A DNA stretch of 64,000 nucleotides from JALZUE01 sp051251725 (GCA_051251725.1 JBPOFN010000005.1:81981-145980), one strand, 5' to 3'. Counted from the stretch's first letter, positions 53,296 to 63,738 are shown. Notes: generated by a model from the sequence alone, not told the origin. Translations and numbers: made by a program.

Positions 53296-56293
53296 CTCAG
53301 CACCTGTCACTGTGACCGCAAAAGAAAAAATTTCAGCCATTTGGTTTGTCCCTATCATTGCCTGTTTATTTGGCGCTTGGCTGGTTTATAAAAACATTGC
53401 CGATCGCGGCGTTTTTATTACCGTTGAGTTTGACAGCGCCAGCGGTATCGTCGCCGGTAAAACCAAAGTAAAATATAAAGGATTAGATACCGGCATTGTT
53501 AGAAAAGTTGAAATATCAGACAACTTACAAACCGTCTTAGTTGATATTGAAATGGTCAAAAGCTCGAAACAAGCCTTGACCGAAAACACCAAATTTTGGT
53601 TTGTCACTGCCGATATCACCCTGCAAGGAATTAAAGGCTTAGACACGCTGTTATCGGGCAGCTATATCAATGTTCAACCCGATTTAGCACAAACAGGTAA
53701 AGCACAACGTTACTTTGTTGCTTTAGACGAACAACCGCCACTTGATGAGTCTGTTAGAGGTTTACATCTACAGCTGTTAACTGACACTTTAGGTTCAATA
53801 GCTAAAGGCTCGCCGGTCAGTTATAAGCAAATCACAGTCGGTTATGTCTCAAATTATCATTACACTACCGACAACAAGAAAATCGAACTCAGCTTATTTA
53901 TTGAACCTGAGCATGCCCACTTAGTGAAAGCCAACTCCCGCTTTTGGAATGCGAGCGGCTTCGACATTATGGGCTCTCTCACTAATGGTTTTAAAATTAA
54001 AACGCAATCGCTCGCAGCAATCGTTTCTGGGGGAATTGCCTTTGATAGCAGTACTTATGAGGAACCAGGAGTCGAAGCTAAAAATGGCGACAGTTTTCAT
54101 TTATATAATGATTTTAACGACGCCGAAATGTCGACTGAAATCACCTTAGCCTTAGAGCAAGACTCAGGCATTGATATTGGCGCCGAAATTTTATTCGAAG
54201 GCATGACATTAGGCAGAGTCACCTCTTTTATTCATATTGATCCGCACACCAGAAAAATACAGGCCCTTGCTCAGATCTCACCTCGAATTGAAAAATACTT
54301 AACCGAAAATACTGATTTTTTTATTGTCTCTCCGCAATTAGATTTAAACGGCAGTAAAAACCTTTCAGCGATATTAACCGGCCCTTATATTGGTTTAAGA
54401 CCGTCACTTAAAGGCACCAAACAAACCAGTTTTAATGTTTATCAGCACAAGCCAGCCTACAAATATAACGTGCCTGGCTTACATATTATGCTCTCGACCA
54501 CAGATATTTCATCGGTGAGTGTTGGCACCGGTATTTATTATAAAAAGCAGTTAGTTGGCGATGTGCAGGCGATAGAGAATATTGGCCCCGATCAGTTTTT
54601 TGTCCATATTTTTATTAAGCCGCAATACCAGCAGTACATTTCTAGTGATAGCCGCTTTTGGCATGACAGCGGCATTACTATCTCTGGTGGCTTACAAAAA
54701 TTTGAAATACAAGCAAAGTCATTAAACACCATACTTACCGGTGGTATTTCATTTGATACGGGCCGCGATTTCAAAAAACAGCCGGTACAAAATGGTGATG
54801 ATTTCCAACTATATCAATCGCAAGATATTGCCCAGCAACGTATCGAATTTACCTTAGAAGTTGCCAGCAGCCGAGATTTCTCGACGAATACCCGCATTAT
54901 GTATCGCGGCGAAAAAATTGGTGAGGTACATCAAATCCTCAATCAAGGTGTTAACTCTTTAGTGAAAGTTGGCGTGATCCCCAGTGCTGAGCATATTCTT
55001 AAAGCAGACAGTCAATTTTGGTTAGTAAAACCTGACGTAACCCTATCGGGCATAACCGATACTGAAGCCTTATTTGGCGGTGCTTATATTGCGGTAAATG
55101 TCGGCGAAGGAAAAAGCCATCAGCACTTTAAATTACATTTAACGCCTCCTGCAAAACACAGCAGTACCCAAGGTTTGCAACTGTCGTTAACCTCTAATAG
55201 TGGCAATGTTGTTTCCCCTGGTAGTGCGATTAGCTATCGCGGTATTACCGTTGGTCAAGTGGATAACATTTCGCTCGATGAAGTCGGTAAACAAGTGCGC
55301 TTAAATATCACTATTTATGACGAATATCGCCATTTAATTACAAACTACACGCGCTTTTATAATGCCAGTGGCATCACTATTAATGGCGGTTTAAGCAACT
55401 TTACCCTCAAAACAGAATCTGCTGATGCAATGTTACGAGGCGCAATTAGTTTCTATAACCCTGAGCAGGGCGAGCAAACCAAAGCCGCCGCAGAAAATAG
55501 TCATTACAGTCTTTATGATCATTTTGCTCATGCCGAATCAGCAGGTTTAGCCATTGAAATTCATTTTAATAATTTTTCCGGTTTACAAGCCAAAACTAAA
55601 ATCAAATACCAACAGCAAGACGTAGGAATTGTTGAACGCTTGGTGTTTGACGAAAACGGACTGGGAGTAACTGCCTATGCCTTTTTAAATGATAGCGGCC
55701 GCCGCTTTGCTGTTCAGGGCACAAAAATGTGGTTAGCTGAGCCCGAGTTCGGACTAGTAGGGGCTAAAAATGTTAGTGATATTTTTAGCGGTGGCTCGAT
55801 TCATTTATTACCCGGCCACGGGCAAGCTCAAACTCGCTTTACCGCAGCTGAATTACCACCGGTTATTACGCAGCTTCCTTATGGCTTAAACGTAAAGTTA
55901 AACAGTCGTCAATTAGGCTCTGTTCGGGTCGGTAATCCGGTTTTATATCGACAAGTGAAAGTTGGCAGTGTGATCGGTGTTGGCTTATCAGACACTGCTG
56001 ACAGTGTTGATATTTATATTAATATCGCGACTCGCTACGCCCCACTAGTCAATGAAAAATCGAAATTTTGGAATACCAGTGGTTTTTCTATTGATGCCGG
56101 TATCTTTTCAGGTGTTACTGTTAATTCACAATCAATGGAAACGCTTTTAGCGGGCGGCATCGCTTTTGCGACACCCGTGCGTTCACCTCAAGCACAGCCT
56201 AATAGTGCCGATCAACAGCAATTTCATTTATATGATCAGGTGAGGCCTGAATGGTTGTCTTGGCAGCCAAGTATTCAACTTGCTGAAGAATAG
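53282..56293 (+). CDS. LetB/PqiB-like MCE protein with eight MCE domains
   Basis: A 1003-residue periplasmic protein with one N-terminal anchor helix (about 17-35). I count eight MCE repeats, each with the pattern V-x-G-x-x-V-x-Y-(x)-x-x-x-V-G and ending in a GG(A/I/S)-type strand, starting near residues 45, 160, 285, 395, 525, 640, 765 and 870. E. coli LetB (877 residues) has seven, stacked as hexameric rings forming a lipid tunnel across the periplasm. This protein would add a ring and make a longer tube. It is the last gene of the let operon, followed by a terminator. Confidence 0.92.
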   Translation: MTTNSSAPVTVTAKEKISAIWFVPIIACLFGAWLVYKNIADRGVFITVEFDSASGIVAGKTKVKYKGLDTGIVRKVEISDNLQTVLVDIEMVKSSKQALTENTKFWFVTADITLQGIKGLDTLLSGSYINVQPDLAQTGKAQRYFVALDEQPPLDESVRGLHLQLLTDTLGSIAKGSPVSYKQITVGYVSNYHYTTDNKKIELSLFIEPEHAHLVKANSRFWNASGFDIMGSLTNGFKIKTQSLAAIVSGGIAFDSSTYEEPGVEAKNGDSFHLYNDFNDAEMSTEITLALEQDSGIDIGAEILFEGMTLGRVTSFIHIDPHTRKIQALAQISPRIEKYLTENTDFFIVSPQLDLNGSKNLSAILTGPYIGLRPSLKGTKQTSFNVYQHKPAYKYNVPGLHIMLSTTDISSVSVGTGIYYKKQLVGDVQAIENIGPDQFFVHIFIKPQYQQYISSDSRFWHDSGITISGGLQKFEIQAKSLNTILTGGISFDTGRDFKKQPVQNGDDFQLYQSQDIAQQRIEFTLEVASSRDFSTNTRIMYRGEKIGEVHQILNQGVNSLVKVGVIPSAEHILKADSQFWLVKPDVTLSGITDTEALFGGAYIAVNVGEGKSHQHFKLHLTPPAKHSSTQGLQLSLTSNSGNVVSPGSAISYRGITVGQVDNISLDEVGKQVRLNITIYDEYRHLITNYTRFYNASGITINGGLSNFTLKTESADAMLRGAISFYNPEQGEQTKAAAENSHYSLYDHFAHAESAGLAIEIHFNNFSGLQAKTKIKYQQQDVGIVERLVFDENGLGVTAYAFLNDSGRRFAVQGTKMWLAEPEFGLVGAKNVSDIFSGGSIHLLPGHGQAQTRFTAAELPPVITQLPYGLNVKLNSRQLGSVRVGNPVLYRQVKVGSVIGVGLSDTADSVDIYINIATRYAPLVNEKSKFWNTSGFSIDAGIFSGVTVNSQSMETLLAGGIAFATPVRSPQAQPNSADQQQFHLYDQVRPEWLSWQPSIQLAEE

Positions 56294-56294
56294 T

Positions 56295-56330
56295 CATCGT
56301 TATGTAATTTAATTACATAACGATGTTTTT
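56295..56330 (+). terminator. Terminator of the let operon
   Basis: A 15-bp perfect stem CATCGTTATGTAATT / AATTACATAACGATG followed by five T, 2 bp after the stop codon. It contains the same palindromic arms as the site at 56637-56657. Confidence 0.85.
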
Positions 56331-56503
56331 AGGTAATATTACTTGTGACTAGCGTTATTTATTGCCGGCTAATAATAGTGCAATTATAGACAACCACTAA
56401 ATAACGCTTAATAATCCGTTAAAAATCAACAGATAGAATAAAAAACAAACTTGCTATTGGCTATAAAAATAAGATGAAACGCTGAGTTAACTTTTTTAAG
56501 AGC

Positions 56504-56595
56504 AAAAAAAAGGCCCGTACATAATACGAGCCTGAAGCTATAAGGGGGAAAAGCTTGATAAAAATACGTACAACAAGAGAGACGTTGTAAACAAT
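56504..56595 (-). ncRNA. Candidate small regulatory RNA downstream of polA
   Basis: On the minus strand a strong promoter is followed by about 92 nt with no ORF, ending in a rho-independent terminator: stem AGGCTCGTA / TACGGGCCT, then eight T (56504-56533). The 5' part can form an ACAAC / GTTGT hairpin. Between the hairpins is a single-stranded pyrimidine stretch, CTTTTCCCCCTT, complementary to Shine-Dalgarno sequences. The unit is isolated from polA by its own terminator. Spot 42 (spf) lies downstream of polA in the same orientation in enterics, but I see no clear sequence match to it. Promoter and terminator are seen; the regulatory function is inferred. Confidence 0.75.
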
Positions 56596-56601
56596 AACGC
56601 T

Positions 56602-56631
56602 ATTATAGAGCAACTACTCTAGGCATGTAAA
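56602..56631 (-). promoter_or_regulatory. Promoter of the polA-downstream sRNA
   Basis: TTTACA (-35, 56626-56631) and a perfect TATAAT (-10, 56602-56607) are separated by 18 bp on the minus strand. Transcription is expected to start near 56595. Confidence 0.8.
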
Positions 56632-56636
56632 GCTAT

Positions 56637-56657
56637 TTATGTAATAAAATTACATAA
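56637..56657. promoter_or_regulatory. 21-bp palindrome upstream of the sRNA promoter
   Basis: TTATGTAAT - 3 bp - ATTACATAA, a perfect palindrome ending 5 bp from the -35 element and centred about 52 bp upstream of the predicted start. Its form and position suggest a dimeric transcription-factor site; it is not a CRP, Fnr or Fur consensus. Confidence 0.55.
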
Positions 56658-56674
56658 GCAACCTGAACTCAGCA

Positions 56675-56699
56675 TAAAAAAAGCCCCGCAAGCGAGGCT
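56675..56699 (-). terminator. Terminator of polA
   Basis: On the minus strand, stem AGCCTCGC / GCGGGGCT with a 2-nt loop, followed by seven T (A-run 56675-56681). It lies 90 bp after the polA stop and separates it from the sRNA unit. Confidence 0.85.
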
Positions 56700-56789
56700 A
56701 AAAGATATTAAGATTGAGCACCTAATAATCAGGTGTATCAATAAAGACCTGTGACAATAATAAAAATTTCAATTATCGTTAAATTATTA

Positions 56790-59594
56790 CTAGTGTGCCT
56801 CATCCCAGTTTTCACCATAATCAGCTTCGGCAATTAATGGTACCGACAAGGTCACTGCGTCATTCATTAAAGTAACCAATTTGGCAATTGTCTCATCTAA
56901 AATATCTTGATGAATTTCGAAGATTAATTCATCGTGCACCTGCATAGTCATTTTGATGCGGCTGTCGTTATTTTCAGTTAACCACTGATCAACTGACAGC
57001 ATCGCCTTTTTAATAATATCAGCCGCTGTGCCTTGCATTGGCGCATTAATGGCAGCACGTTCAGCCCCTTTTTTACGCATGGCATTTTTAGACTTAATTT
57101 CTGGTAAATATAATCGACGGCCAAATAAGGTTTCAACATAACCTTGCTCAAACGCTTGTTGACGCGTTTCTTCCATATAACGTAAAACACCAGGATAACG
57201 CTCAAAGTATTTATTCATATAATCTTGCGCTTGATTACGACCAACACCTAGTTGTTTCGATAAACCAAAGGCAGACATACCATAGATCAAACCAAAGTTA
57301 ATCGCTTTAGCGCTTCGGCGTTGATCCTTGGTAACTTCCTCTAAAGGTACTGCAAAAATTTCCGCTGCTGTTGCCTGATGAATATCTCGTCCTTGGGCAA
57401 ACGCACTAACCAAGCCGTGATCTTCCGATAAATGCGCCATAATGCGTAATTCAATTTGAGAATAATCAATAGCGACAATTTTAAAATGTTCTGGTGCTAT
57501 AAACGCTTGGCGAATTTTACGACCTTCCGCACTTCTAATTGGAATATTTTGTAAATTTGGTTCGGTTGATGATAAACGGCCAGTTGCCGCAACGGCTTGG
57601 TGATAAGAAGTATGAACTCGACCAGTTTTTTTACTGACCATTAATGGTAACTTGTCGGTATAAGTCGATTTTAATTTACTTAAACCGCGATGCTCAATCA
57701 GCAATTTAGGCAAAGGATAATCGAGCGCTAATTCTTGTAACACTTCTTCCGCTGTTGAAGGTGCCCCTTTTGGCGTTTTCTTAATTACTGGAATTTTTTG
57801 CTCAACAAATAATATTTCTTGCAGTTGCTTGGGTGAGCCTAAATTAAAGCTTTTGCCTGCAAGGTTATGGGCTTCATTTTCAAGCTCAGCTAAACGCTGG
57901 CCTATTTCTGCACTTTGCTGATCTAATAAACCGCAATCTATCAATACGCCGGTTTGCTCCATTTTACAAAGCACCGACAATAACGGCATTTCAATGTCAG
58001 TAAAAACTGATAATTGATCGGCAGATTTTGATAACTTGGCAAAAATAGCTTGATGTAAACGTAAGGTAATATCGGCGTCTTCAGCGGCATAATGTGCAGC
58101 CTTTTCAACCTCAATTTGATTAAAGGTTAATTGTTTAACGCCTTTGCCAGCAATATCTTCAAAATGTACAGTTTGATAACCTAAATATTTATCCGCTAAG
58201 GCATCCATATTATGACGCGTTGCGACACTGTTTAAACAATATGACTCAAGCATGGTATCAAAACCAATGCCTTTTAAAGTAATGTCGTAATGGCTCAGTA
58301 CATTGGCGTCATATTTTAAGTTTTGACCCACTTTAATATAGCTTTCACTTTCTAAAATAGGTTTTAATTTTGCTAATACCTCAGCAACTGAAAGCTGGTT
58401 TGGTGCATCTAAATAATCATGTGCTAACGGCACATAGGCAGCTTTTCCTGCTTCACAGCAAAATGATAACCCGACTAATTCCGCTTTCATATAATCAACG
58501 CTGGTAGTTTCAGTGTCGAAAGCAAAATATTCTGCTGCGGTTAGTGTTGTTATCCATGACTCAAGTTCAGCCATAGTATAAATGGTTTGATAATCAGCCG
58601 CGATATCCGGTTGGTTAAGCGCTTCTTCTGGCTCAGCTTGGGCTTGTTCACCGCTGGCTTTATTGGCCGCTGAACTGGTACCTTTACCTGATTTTAAATC
58701 CGCTAGTAAGCGCTTTAATTCATACTTTTCATATAACTCAGTGAGTAGCTCAACATTCGGCGCTGTTGGCGCTAATTGCGCAGCCGACTGCTCAAGTTCA
58801 ACGTCTAATTTAATGGTCGCTAACTGAAACGACAAAGGTAACTGATCTAAGGCTGAGCGTAGGTTTTCGCCAATTTTTCCTTTTACCTTGTCAGCATTGG
58901 CAATTACATTCTCTAATGATTCATGCTCCAGCAACCATTTAACCGCTGTTTTAGGACCACATTTTTCAACGCCTGGAATATTATCAACTTTGTCACCCAT
59001 CAAGGCTAAATAATCGATAATTTGATCAGGACGAACACCAAATTTTTCCACCACACCCGCTTCATCTAATTCCACATTGGTCATGGTATTAATCAAGCGC
59101 ACATGCGGTGAAACCAACTGCGCCATATCTTTATCGCCAGTTGAAATTACGGTTTCAATGCCTTGTTTGCTGGCCTGATCCGCTAAGGTACCAATAACAT
59201 CATCAGCCTCAACCCCTTCAATCACTAATAAAGGTAAACCCATTGCGGCAATGATTTGATGTAACGGCGCAATTTGTGTGCGTAAGTCATCAGGCATAGG
59301 TGGGCGGTTAGCTTTGTATTCAGGATACATATCATTACGAAAGGTTTTACCTTTAGCATCAAAAATCGCAATTACATTGCCGTTGGGATAATCTTTTTGC
59401 AGGCTTTTGATCATATTCAAAACACCGGTGATGGCACCTGTAGGTTGACCATCAGAGGTTGATAATGCTTGCAAGTAAGGCACATGATATGCACGGAATA
59501 GATAGGATGAACCATCAACTAAAATAAGTGGGGATAACTTTGGAGTTGTCATGTGTCTGTAAAATGTCACAAAAAATTTGGCTAAGCATGCCAC
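56790..59594 (-). CDS. polA: DNA polymerase I
   Basis: Repair and Okazaki-fragment polymerase. The open frame gives 934 residues, but the true start is probably the ATG at 59552 (MTTPKLSPLILVDGSSYLF), giving 920 (E. coli 928). It has an N-terminal 5'-nuclease (about 1-295), an active-looking 3'-5' exonuclease (FAFDTETTSVDY), and a polymerase domain with motif A DYSQIELRIMAHLSED, motif B RRSAKAINFGLIYGMSAFG and motif C VHDELIFE. It is a single-gene unit with a terminator. Confidence 0.97.
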   Translation of the reverse strand: MACLAKFFVTFYRHMTTPKLSPLILVDGSSYLFRAYHVPYLQALSTSDGQPTGAITGVLNMIKSLQKDYPNGNVIAIFDAKGKTFRNDMYPEYKANRPPMPDDLRTQIAPLHQIIAAMGLPLLVIEGVEADDVIGTLADQASKQGIETVISTGDKDMAQLVSPHVRLINTMTNVELDEAGVVEKFGVRPDQIIDYLALMGDKVDNIPGVEKCGPKTAVKWLLEHESLENVIANADKVKGKIGENLRSALDQLPLSFQLATIKLDVELEQSAAQLAPTAPNVELLTELYEKYELKRLLADLKSGKGTSSAANKASGEQAQAEPEEALNQPDIAADYQTIYTMAELESWITTLTAAEYFAFDTETTSVDYMKAELVGLSFCCEAGKAAYVPLAHDYLDAPNQLSVAEVLAKLKPILESESYIKVGQNLKYDANVLSHYDITLKGIGFDTMLESYCLNSVATRHNMDALADKYLGYQTVHFEDIAGKGVKQLTFNQIEVEKAAHYAAEDADITLRLHQAIFAKLSKSADQLSVFTDIEMPLLSVLCKMEQTGVLIDCGLLDQQSAEIGQRLAELENEAHNLAGKSFNLGSPKQLQEILFVEQKIPVIKKTPKGAPSTAEEVLQELALDYPLPKLLIEHRGLSKLKSTYTDKLPLMVSKKTGRVHTSYHQAVAATGRLSSTEPNLQNIPIRSAEGRKIRQAFIAPEHFKIVAIDYSQIELRIMAHLSEDHGLVSAFAQGRDIHQATAAEIFAVPLEEVTKDQRRSAKAINFGLIYGMSAFGLSKQLGVGRNQAQDYMNKYFERYPGVLRYMEETRQQAFEQGYVETLFGRRLYLPEIKSKNAMRKKGAERAAINAPMQGTAADIIKKAMLSVDQWLTENNDSRIKMTMQVHDELIFEIHQDILDETIAKLVTLMNDAVTLSVPLIAEADYGENWDEAH

Positions 59595-60247
59595 AATCAG
59601 GCGCTAGGCTCCAGAGCTAGTGAATATATTTAATAAAATGAAATAAATTGTGGATAAGTTTGTTGACAAACAGCAGAAAGTGCAGCAAAGGATTTTACTC
59701 CAATTCTGGTAGTAGATTTTAAATCTATGATTTTGTTGAAAAAGGTGGGTTTTATAAATCCCTTTCTTCGGCAAAATTATTATTATTGTTATTGTGAATA
59801 AAACTTTCAGATGTGCAAAAAGCGTTCTTTTTATTCACTTTACTTTTCTTCATGTTTCTTAATTGAAAAAACAGTTGCTGAAGAAAAAAGTAACAAGAGA
59901 TTAACAGAATAAAATCTCTTTACCAGAACAATATTAAGTTTTTTTTAAAGGAATATTATCTTATTAAATAACAAAACTATCTAAGGCAAAAAACTCGGGA
60001 GCTAGCGGCCATGTTAACTTTAACATTTTAATTTTTTCATATATAAAAACTCAAATAAAACACAAAATTTCGATTTTCAATTGCAAAAGTTTAGCTCAGC
60101 CCAACAGATAAAATTTACAAAACGATGGGCAAAATTACAACAAAGTAGAAAAACTTCCATAATCGACCACAAATAGCACTTGCTTGATTGTCGCCACATA
60201 ACGCATGAAGTAAACTAGTGGTAATTTAATCTTACATTACAGTCATT
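59595..60247. other. Long AT-rich intergenic region between polA and ubiE
   Basis: About 650 bp without a credible gene. On the minus strand it must hold the polA promoter and on the plus strand that of ubiE. A perfect DnaA box, TTATCCACA, is found on the minus strand at 59649-59657, next to the palindrome GTTTGT-TG-ACAAAC (59658-59671). Nothing else stands out. Confidence 0.45.
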
Positions 60248-61027
60248 ATGTCAGTAGATACGAGCGAACAGACCCAAAAACCCGAGCAAGATACCACCCA
60301 TTTCGGTTTTCAAACGGTAAAAGCAGATGAAAAAGCGTCGAAAGTCGCCAGTGTTTTTCATTCCGTTGCCGCTCAATACGATGTCATGAATGATCTTATG
60401 TCATTTGGTATCCATCGTTTGTGGAAACGCTTTACCATTGACGCCAGCGGCGTGCGCCCAGGTAATAAAGTACTTGATTTAGCCGGTGGTACGGGGGATT
60501 TAACCGCTAAATTTTCACAATTAGTCGGCCGTGAAGGTAAAGTTATTCTTGCTGATATTAATAGCTCGATGCTCAATGTTGGTCGCGATAAATTACGCGA
60601 TAAAGGTTTAGTGCAAAATATTGAATATGTACAAGCCAATGCCGAAGCCTTGCCATTTGAAGAAAATACCTTTGATGCGGTAACTATCGCTTTTGGTTTA
60701 AGAAATGTCACCGATAAAGACAAAGCATTACGCTCAATTTATTCTGTTTTAAAACCCGGCGGACGATTATTAGTATTAGAGTTTTCCAAGCCGGAGCATG
60801 AATTAGTGAATAAAGCATACGATTTTTATTCGTTTAATATCTTGCCAAAAATGGGCGAACTGGTTGCTAAAGACGGTGAAAGTTATCAATACCTTGCTGA
60901 GTCAATTCGCATGCATCCTGATCAAGACACCTTAAAAACCATGATGGATAATGCCGGTTTTGAGCAAACTACTTATAAAAACCTAACCGGTGGTATTGTC
61001 GCTTTACATAAAGGTTATAAATTTTAA
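60248..61027 (+). CDS. ubiE: Ubiquinone/menaquinone methyltransferase UbiE
   Basis: SAM-dependent C-methyltransferase (259 residues) acting in both ubiquinone and menaquinone synthesis. Class I SAM motif [15 protein letters not shown], the UbiE signature [18 protein letters not shown], and [14 protein letters not shown] and [14 protein letters not shown] are all present. First gene of ubiE-ubiJ-ubiB. Confidence 0.98.
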   Translation: MSVDTSEQTQKPEQDTTHFGFQTVKADEKASKVASVFHSVAAQYDVMNDLMSFGIHRLWKRFTIDASGVRPGNKVLDLAGGTGDLTAKFSQLVGREGKVILADINSSMLNVGRDKLRDKGLVQNIEYVQANAEALPFEENTFDAVTIAFGLRNVTDKDKALRSIYSVLKPGGRLLVLEFSKPEHELVNKAYDFYSFNILPKMGELVAKDGESYQYLAESIRMHPDQDTLKTMMDNAGFEQTTYKNLTGGIVALHKGYKF

Positions 61028-61030
61028 TTT

Positions 61031-61672
61031 ATGTCTTTTTTAATGCCACAACAAGTTTTAACTTCTGCATTAGAGCTTATTATTAATCAAGCGTTAACAC
61101 TGAATATTAATGACAATCACACTTTGCATGATTTAAATGAAAAGAGCTTATCGGTGTCATTAACAGAAGTTGGTTTTCCGCTGTGTTTTATCGTTGCGGA
61201 TCAAAAAATACTGGTTGGCAGTGTTGATGACAAAAATTATGCCGATTGTAGCTTAGGCACAAGCCTTAAAACCTTATGGCAATTAAAACAAGAACAGCAA
61301 ATAACTGAACTGATCAAACAAGACAAACTTACCGTTGAAGGTGATATAAAAGTTGCCCAACAGTTTGTTGGCTTATTCGAAGATATTGATATTGATTGGC
61401 AATCTGAATTGGCGAAACATATTGGCGATATTCCAACTTATCAACTGTCTCAACTGTTTGGTTTAGTGAAACAAAAAGTTGATTTTGCCACTAGCCAAAT
61501 TCCTGCTGATGCCAGTGAATGGCTAATCCATGAAAAACGCTTAATGGTAACGGATAGTGAATTACAAATATTCCATCAAGCGGTTAATCAGACCGCTGAA
61601 AACGTTAATCACCTTGAAGCCAAAGTGCAGCAACTAAACGCTAAAATTACTGAGCTAGGGCTCCAAAAATAA
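61031..61672 (+). CDS. ubiJ: Ubiquinone biosynthesis accessory factor UbiJ
   Basis: A 213-residue SCP2-domain lipid-binding protein that organises the soluble Ubi complex. The SCP2 fold occupies about 15-120 ([25 protein letters not shown] being the hallmark) and a coiled coil ends the protein. It starts 3 bp after ubiE and ends 8 bp before ubiB, the standard arrangement. Confidence 0.94.
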   Translation: MSFLMPQQVLTSALELIINQALTLNINDNHTLHDLNEKSLSVSLTEVGFPLCFIVADQKILVGSVDDKNYADCSLGTSLKTLWQLKQEQQITELIKQDKLTVEGDIKVAQQFVGLFEDIDIDWQSELAKHIGDIPTYQLSQLFGLVKQKVDFATSQIPADASEWLIHEKRLMVTDSELQIFHQAVNQTAENVNHLEAKVQQLNAKITELGLQK

Positions 61673-61680
61673 GGATTATT

Positions 61681-63330
61681 GTGAGCAGCTTCCGGTTATA
61701 TAAAATAGTTAAAACATTCCTGCAATATGGTTTAGACGAATTACTGCCGAAAAAATTATTACCTTGGTACGCAAAACTCGCGCGCTTTGGTCTTTTTTGG
61801 CTACGCAATCAACATCAAGAAAAAACCCAAGCTCAACGCTTTCGGTTAGCGGTTGAATCCTTAGGGCCGGTATTTATTAAATTTGGCCAAATGTTATCAA
61901 CGCGCCGTGATTTGTTACCTGATGATTTCGCGACTGAACTCGCCTTATTACAAGATCGCGTGCCGCCGTTTGATGGCGAGCAAGCCAAAGCTATTATTAT
62001 TGAAGCTATTGGCGCCGAGCTATTCAATGAAATGTTTAGTGACTTTGGCCTAACCCCGCTAGCTTCCGCCTCTATTGCCCAAGTACATACAGTTACTTTA
62101 AAGCGTAATAATGCCAGCGATAACACCGAACAAAAAGCGGTGATCAAAGTACTACGGCCAGATATTAGTAAAACCATTTTAGCTGACCTTAAGGTCATGA
62201 GTTTATTCGCCGGTGTGGTAGCGCGCTGGTTGTCTGACGGTAAAAGATTACGCCCAAAAGAAGTAGTCGCTGAATATAAACGAACCATTCTTGATGAACT
62301 TGACCTTAATCGCGAAGCTGCTAATGCGATTCAGTTAAAACGTAATTTTAGCCAAGGTAATAAGCAAGATAAAGTGCTTTATGTGCCAGAAATATATAGC
62401 GAATATTGCCATAAGAATGTTTTAGTAATGGAGCGCATTTATGGCATTGGTGTTAGCGAAATTGAAAAGTTAAACACCCTAGGTGTTGATATGAAACTAC
62501 TAGCTGAACGCGGCGTTGAAGTGTTTTTCACCCAAGTTTTTCGTGATAGTTTTTTCCATGCCGATATGCATCCGGGTAACGTTTTTGTTGACGCAACCGC
62601 GCCGTCAGACCCTACTTGGATTGCGATTGATTGTGGTATTGTTGGTACTTTAAATCGCGATGATAAACGCTATTTAGCCGAAAATTTTGTCGCGTTTTTT
62701 AATCGTGATTACCGTAAAGTTGCAGAGTTACATGTTGACTCAGGCTGGGTTCCGGCCCATACCAGCGTTGATGAATTTGAGTTTGCCATTCGCACGGTTT
62801 GTGAACCGATATTTAATAAACCTTTAGCTGAAATTTCTTTCGGCCAAGTGTTGGTTAATTTATTTAATACCGCGCGCCGCTTCAATATGGAAGTACAACC
62901 GCAACTGGTATTACTGCAAAAAACGTTATTGTATATCGAAGGTTTAGGCCGCCAGCTTTACCCACAATTGGACTTATGGCAAACCGCGAAGCCGTTCTTA
63001 GAAAACTGGGTTAAAGAGCAAATGGGCGTTAAAGCTGTGTTTATGAAAATTAAAGACAACCTACCCTTTTGGAATGAAAAACTACCTGAGATGCCTGATC
63101 TAATTTACGATTATTTAAAATCAGGTAAAGACGCACAAATTAAACAAGCTGAGTTAATTGCCCAGCTTATGGTTAATCAACAACAGCAAAACCGCCGTTT
63201 AATTACCAGTATTTTTGCCGCCGCGCTGTTAGTATCATCAGCACTATTTTTCAATCAACAGCAGTTGATATTAGCTGGCTCCAGCTTAACAATAGCAGTA
63301 ATATTAGCCTTGCTGGCCGGTAAAAAATAA
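61681..63330 (+). CDS. ubiB: UbiB atypical kinase/ATPase
   Basis: A 549-residue ADCK/UbiB-family protein required for ubiquinone synthesis. The KxGQ motif is in [19 protein letters not shown], the A-rich loop in [11 protein letters not shown], catalytic [10 protein letters not shown] and metal-binding AIDCGIVG are present, and two C-terminal transmembrane helices (about 503-545) anchor it. Start is GTG 61681. In E. coli tatABC follows; here it does not. Confidence 0.97.
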   Translation: MSSFRLYKIVKTFLQYGLDELLPKKLLPWYAKLARFGLFWLRNQHQEKTQAQRFRLAVESLGPVFIKFGQMLSTRRDLLPDDFATELALLQDRVPPFDGEQAKAIIIEAIGAELFNEMFSDFGLTPLASASIAQVHTVTLKRNNASDNTEQKAVIKVLRPDISKTILADLKVMSLFAGVVARWLSDGKRLRPKEVVAEYKRTILDELDLNREAANAIQLKRNFSQGNKQDKVLYVPEIYSEYCHKNVLVMERIYGIGVSEIEKLNTLGVDMKLLAERGVEVFFTQVFRDSFFHADMHPGNVFVDATAPSDPTWIAIDCGIVGTLNRDDKRYLAENFVAFFNRDYRKVAELHVDSGWVPAHTSVDEFEFAIRTVCEPIFNKPLAEISFGQVLVNLFNTARRFNMEVQPQLVLLQKTLLYIEGLGRQLYPQLDLWQTAKPFLENWVKEQMGVKAVFMKIKDNLPFWNEKLPEMPDLIYDYLKSGKDAQIKQAELIAQLMVNQQQQNRRLITSIFAAALLVSSALFFNQQQLILAGSSLTIAVILALLAGKK

Positions 63331-63372
63331 AGCCATTAACCCTAGTGCTAAAACTAATAACAAGGTGTTCCA

Positions 63373-63738
63373 ATGATTTTTGATCATATCAATATTGATG
63401 TTCCTAAAGCCTTATTGGCACCAACCAAAGCCTTCTATGAAAATATTTTTGATTTAACCGAAGGCTTTCGGCCGCAGTTATCACGTACTGGTTATTGGAT
63501 GTATTTTGCCGACAAACCGGTATTGCACTTATTTGAACGCAGTGAAGCCTTATTAGGCGAGCGAAAAAGCTATCTTGATCATGTCGCCTTCCGGTTAAGC
63601 GACATTAACGACTTTAAAGCCCGATTGGCAAAATATGATATTGAATATCGCACGCTGGTAAATAACGAAATACATATCACCCAGCTGTTTCTCCATGATC
63701 CTGCTGGCGCTAAATTAGAGTGTATATTTCAGCACTAA
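63373..63738 (+). CDS. VOC-family (glyoxalase/dioxygenase fold) protein
   Basis: A 121-residue single VOC domain. Metal-ligand candidates are H5 (DHINIDVP), H72 (YLDHVAFRL) and E117 (AKLECIFQH), the standard H...H/E layout. Substrate unknown; similar small proteins are annotated as glyoxalase-like. It lies 42 bp after ubiB and may be co-transcribed. Confidence 0.88.
   Translation: MIFDHINIDVPKALLAPTKAFYENIFDLTEGFRPQLSRTGYWMYFADKPVLHLFERSEALLGERKSYLDHVAFRLSDINDFKARLAKYDIEYRTLVNNEIHITQLFLHDPAGAKLECIFQH

Noticed and set aside
59690..59760. tRNA-Leu(UAA)-like stretch (GGTAG, then GATTTTAAATC)
   Set aside because: No acceptor stem or T-arm can be formed around it; resemblance is limited to the anticodon-arm area.
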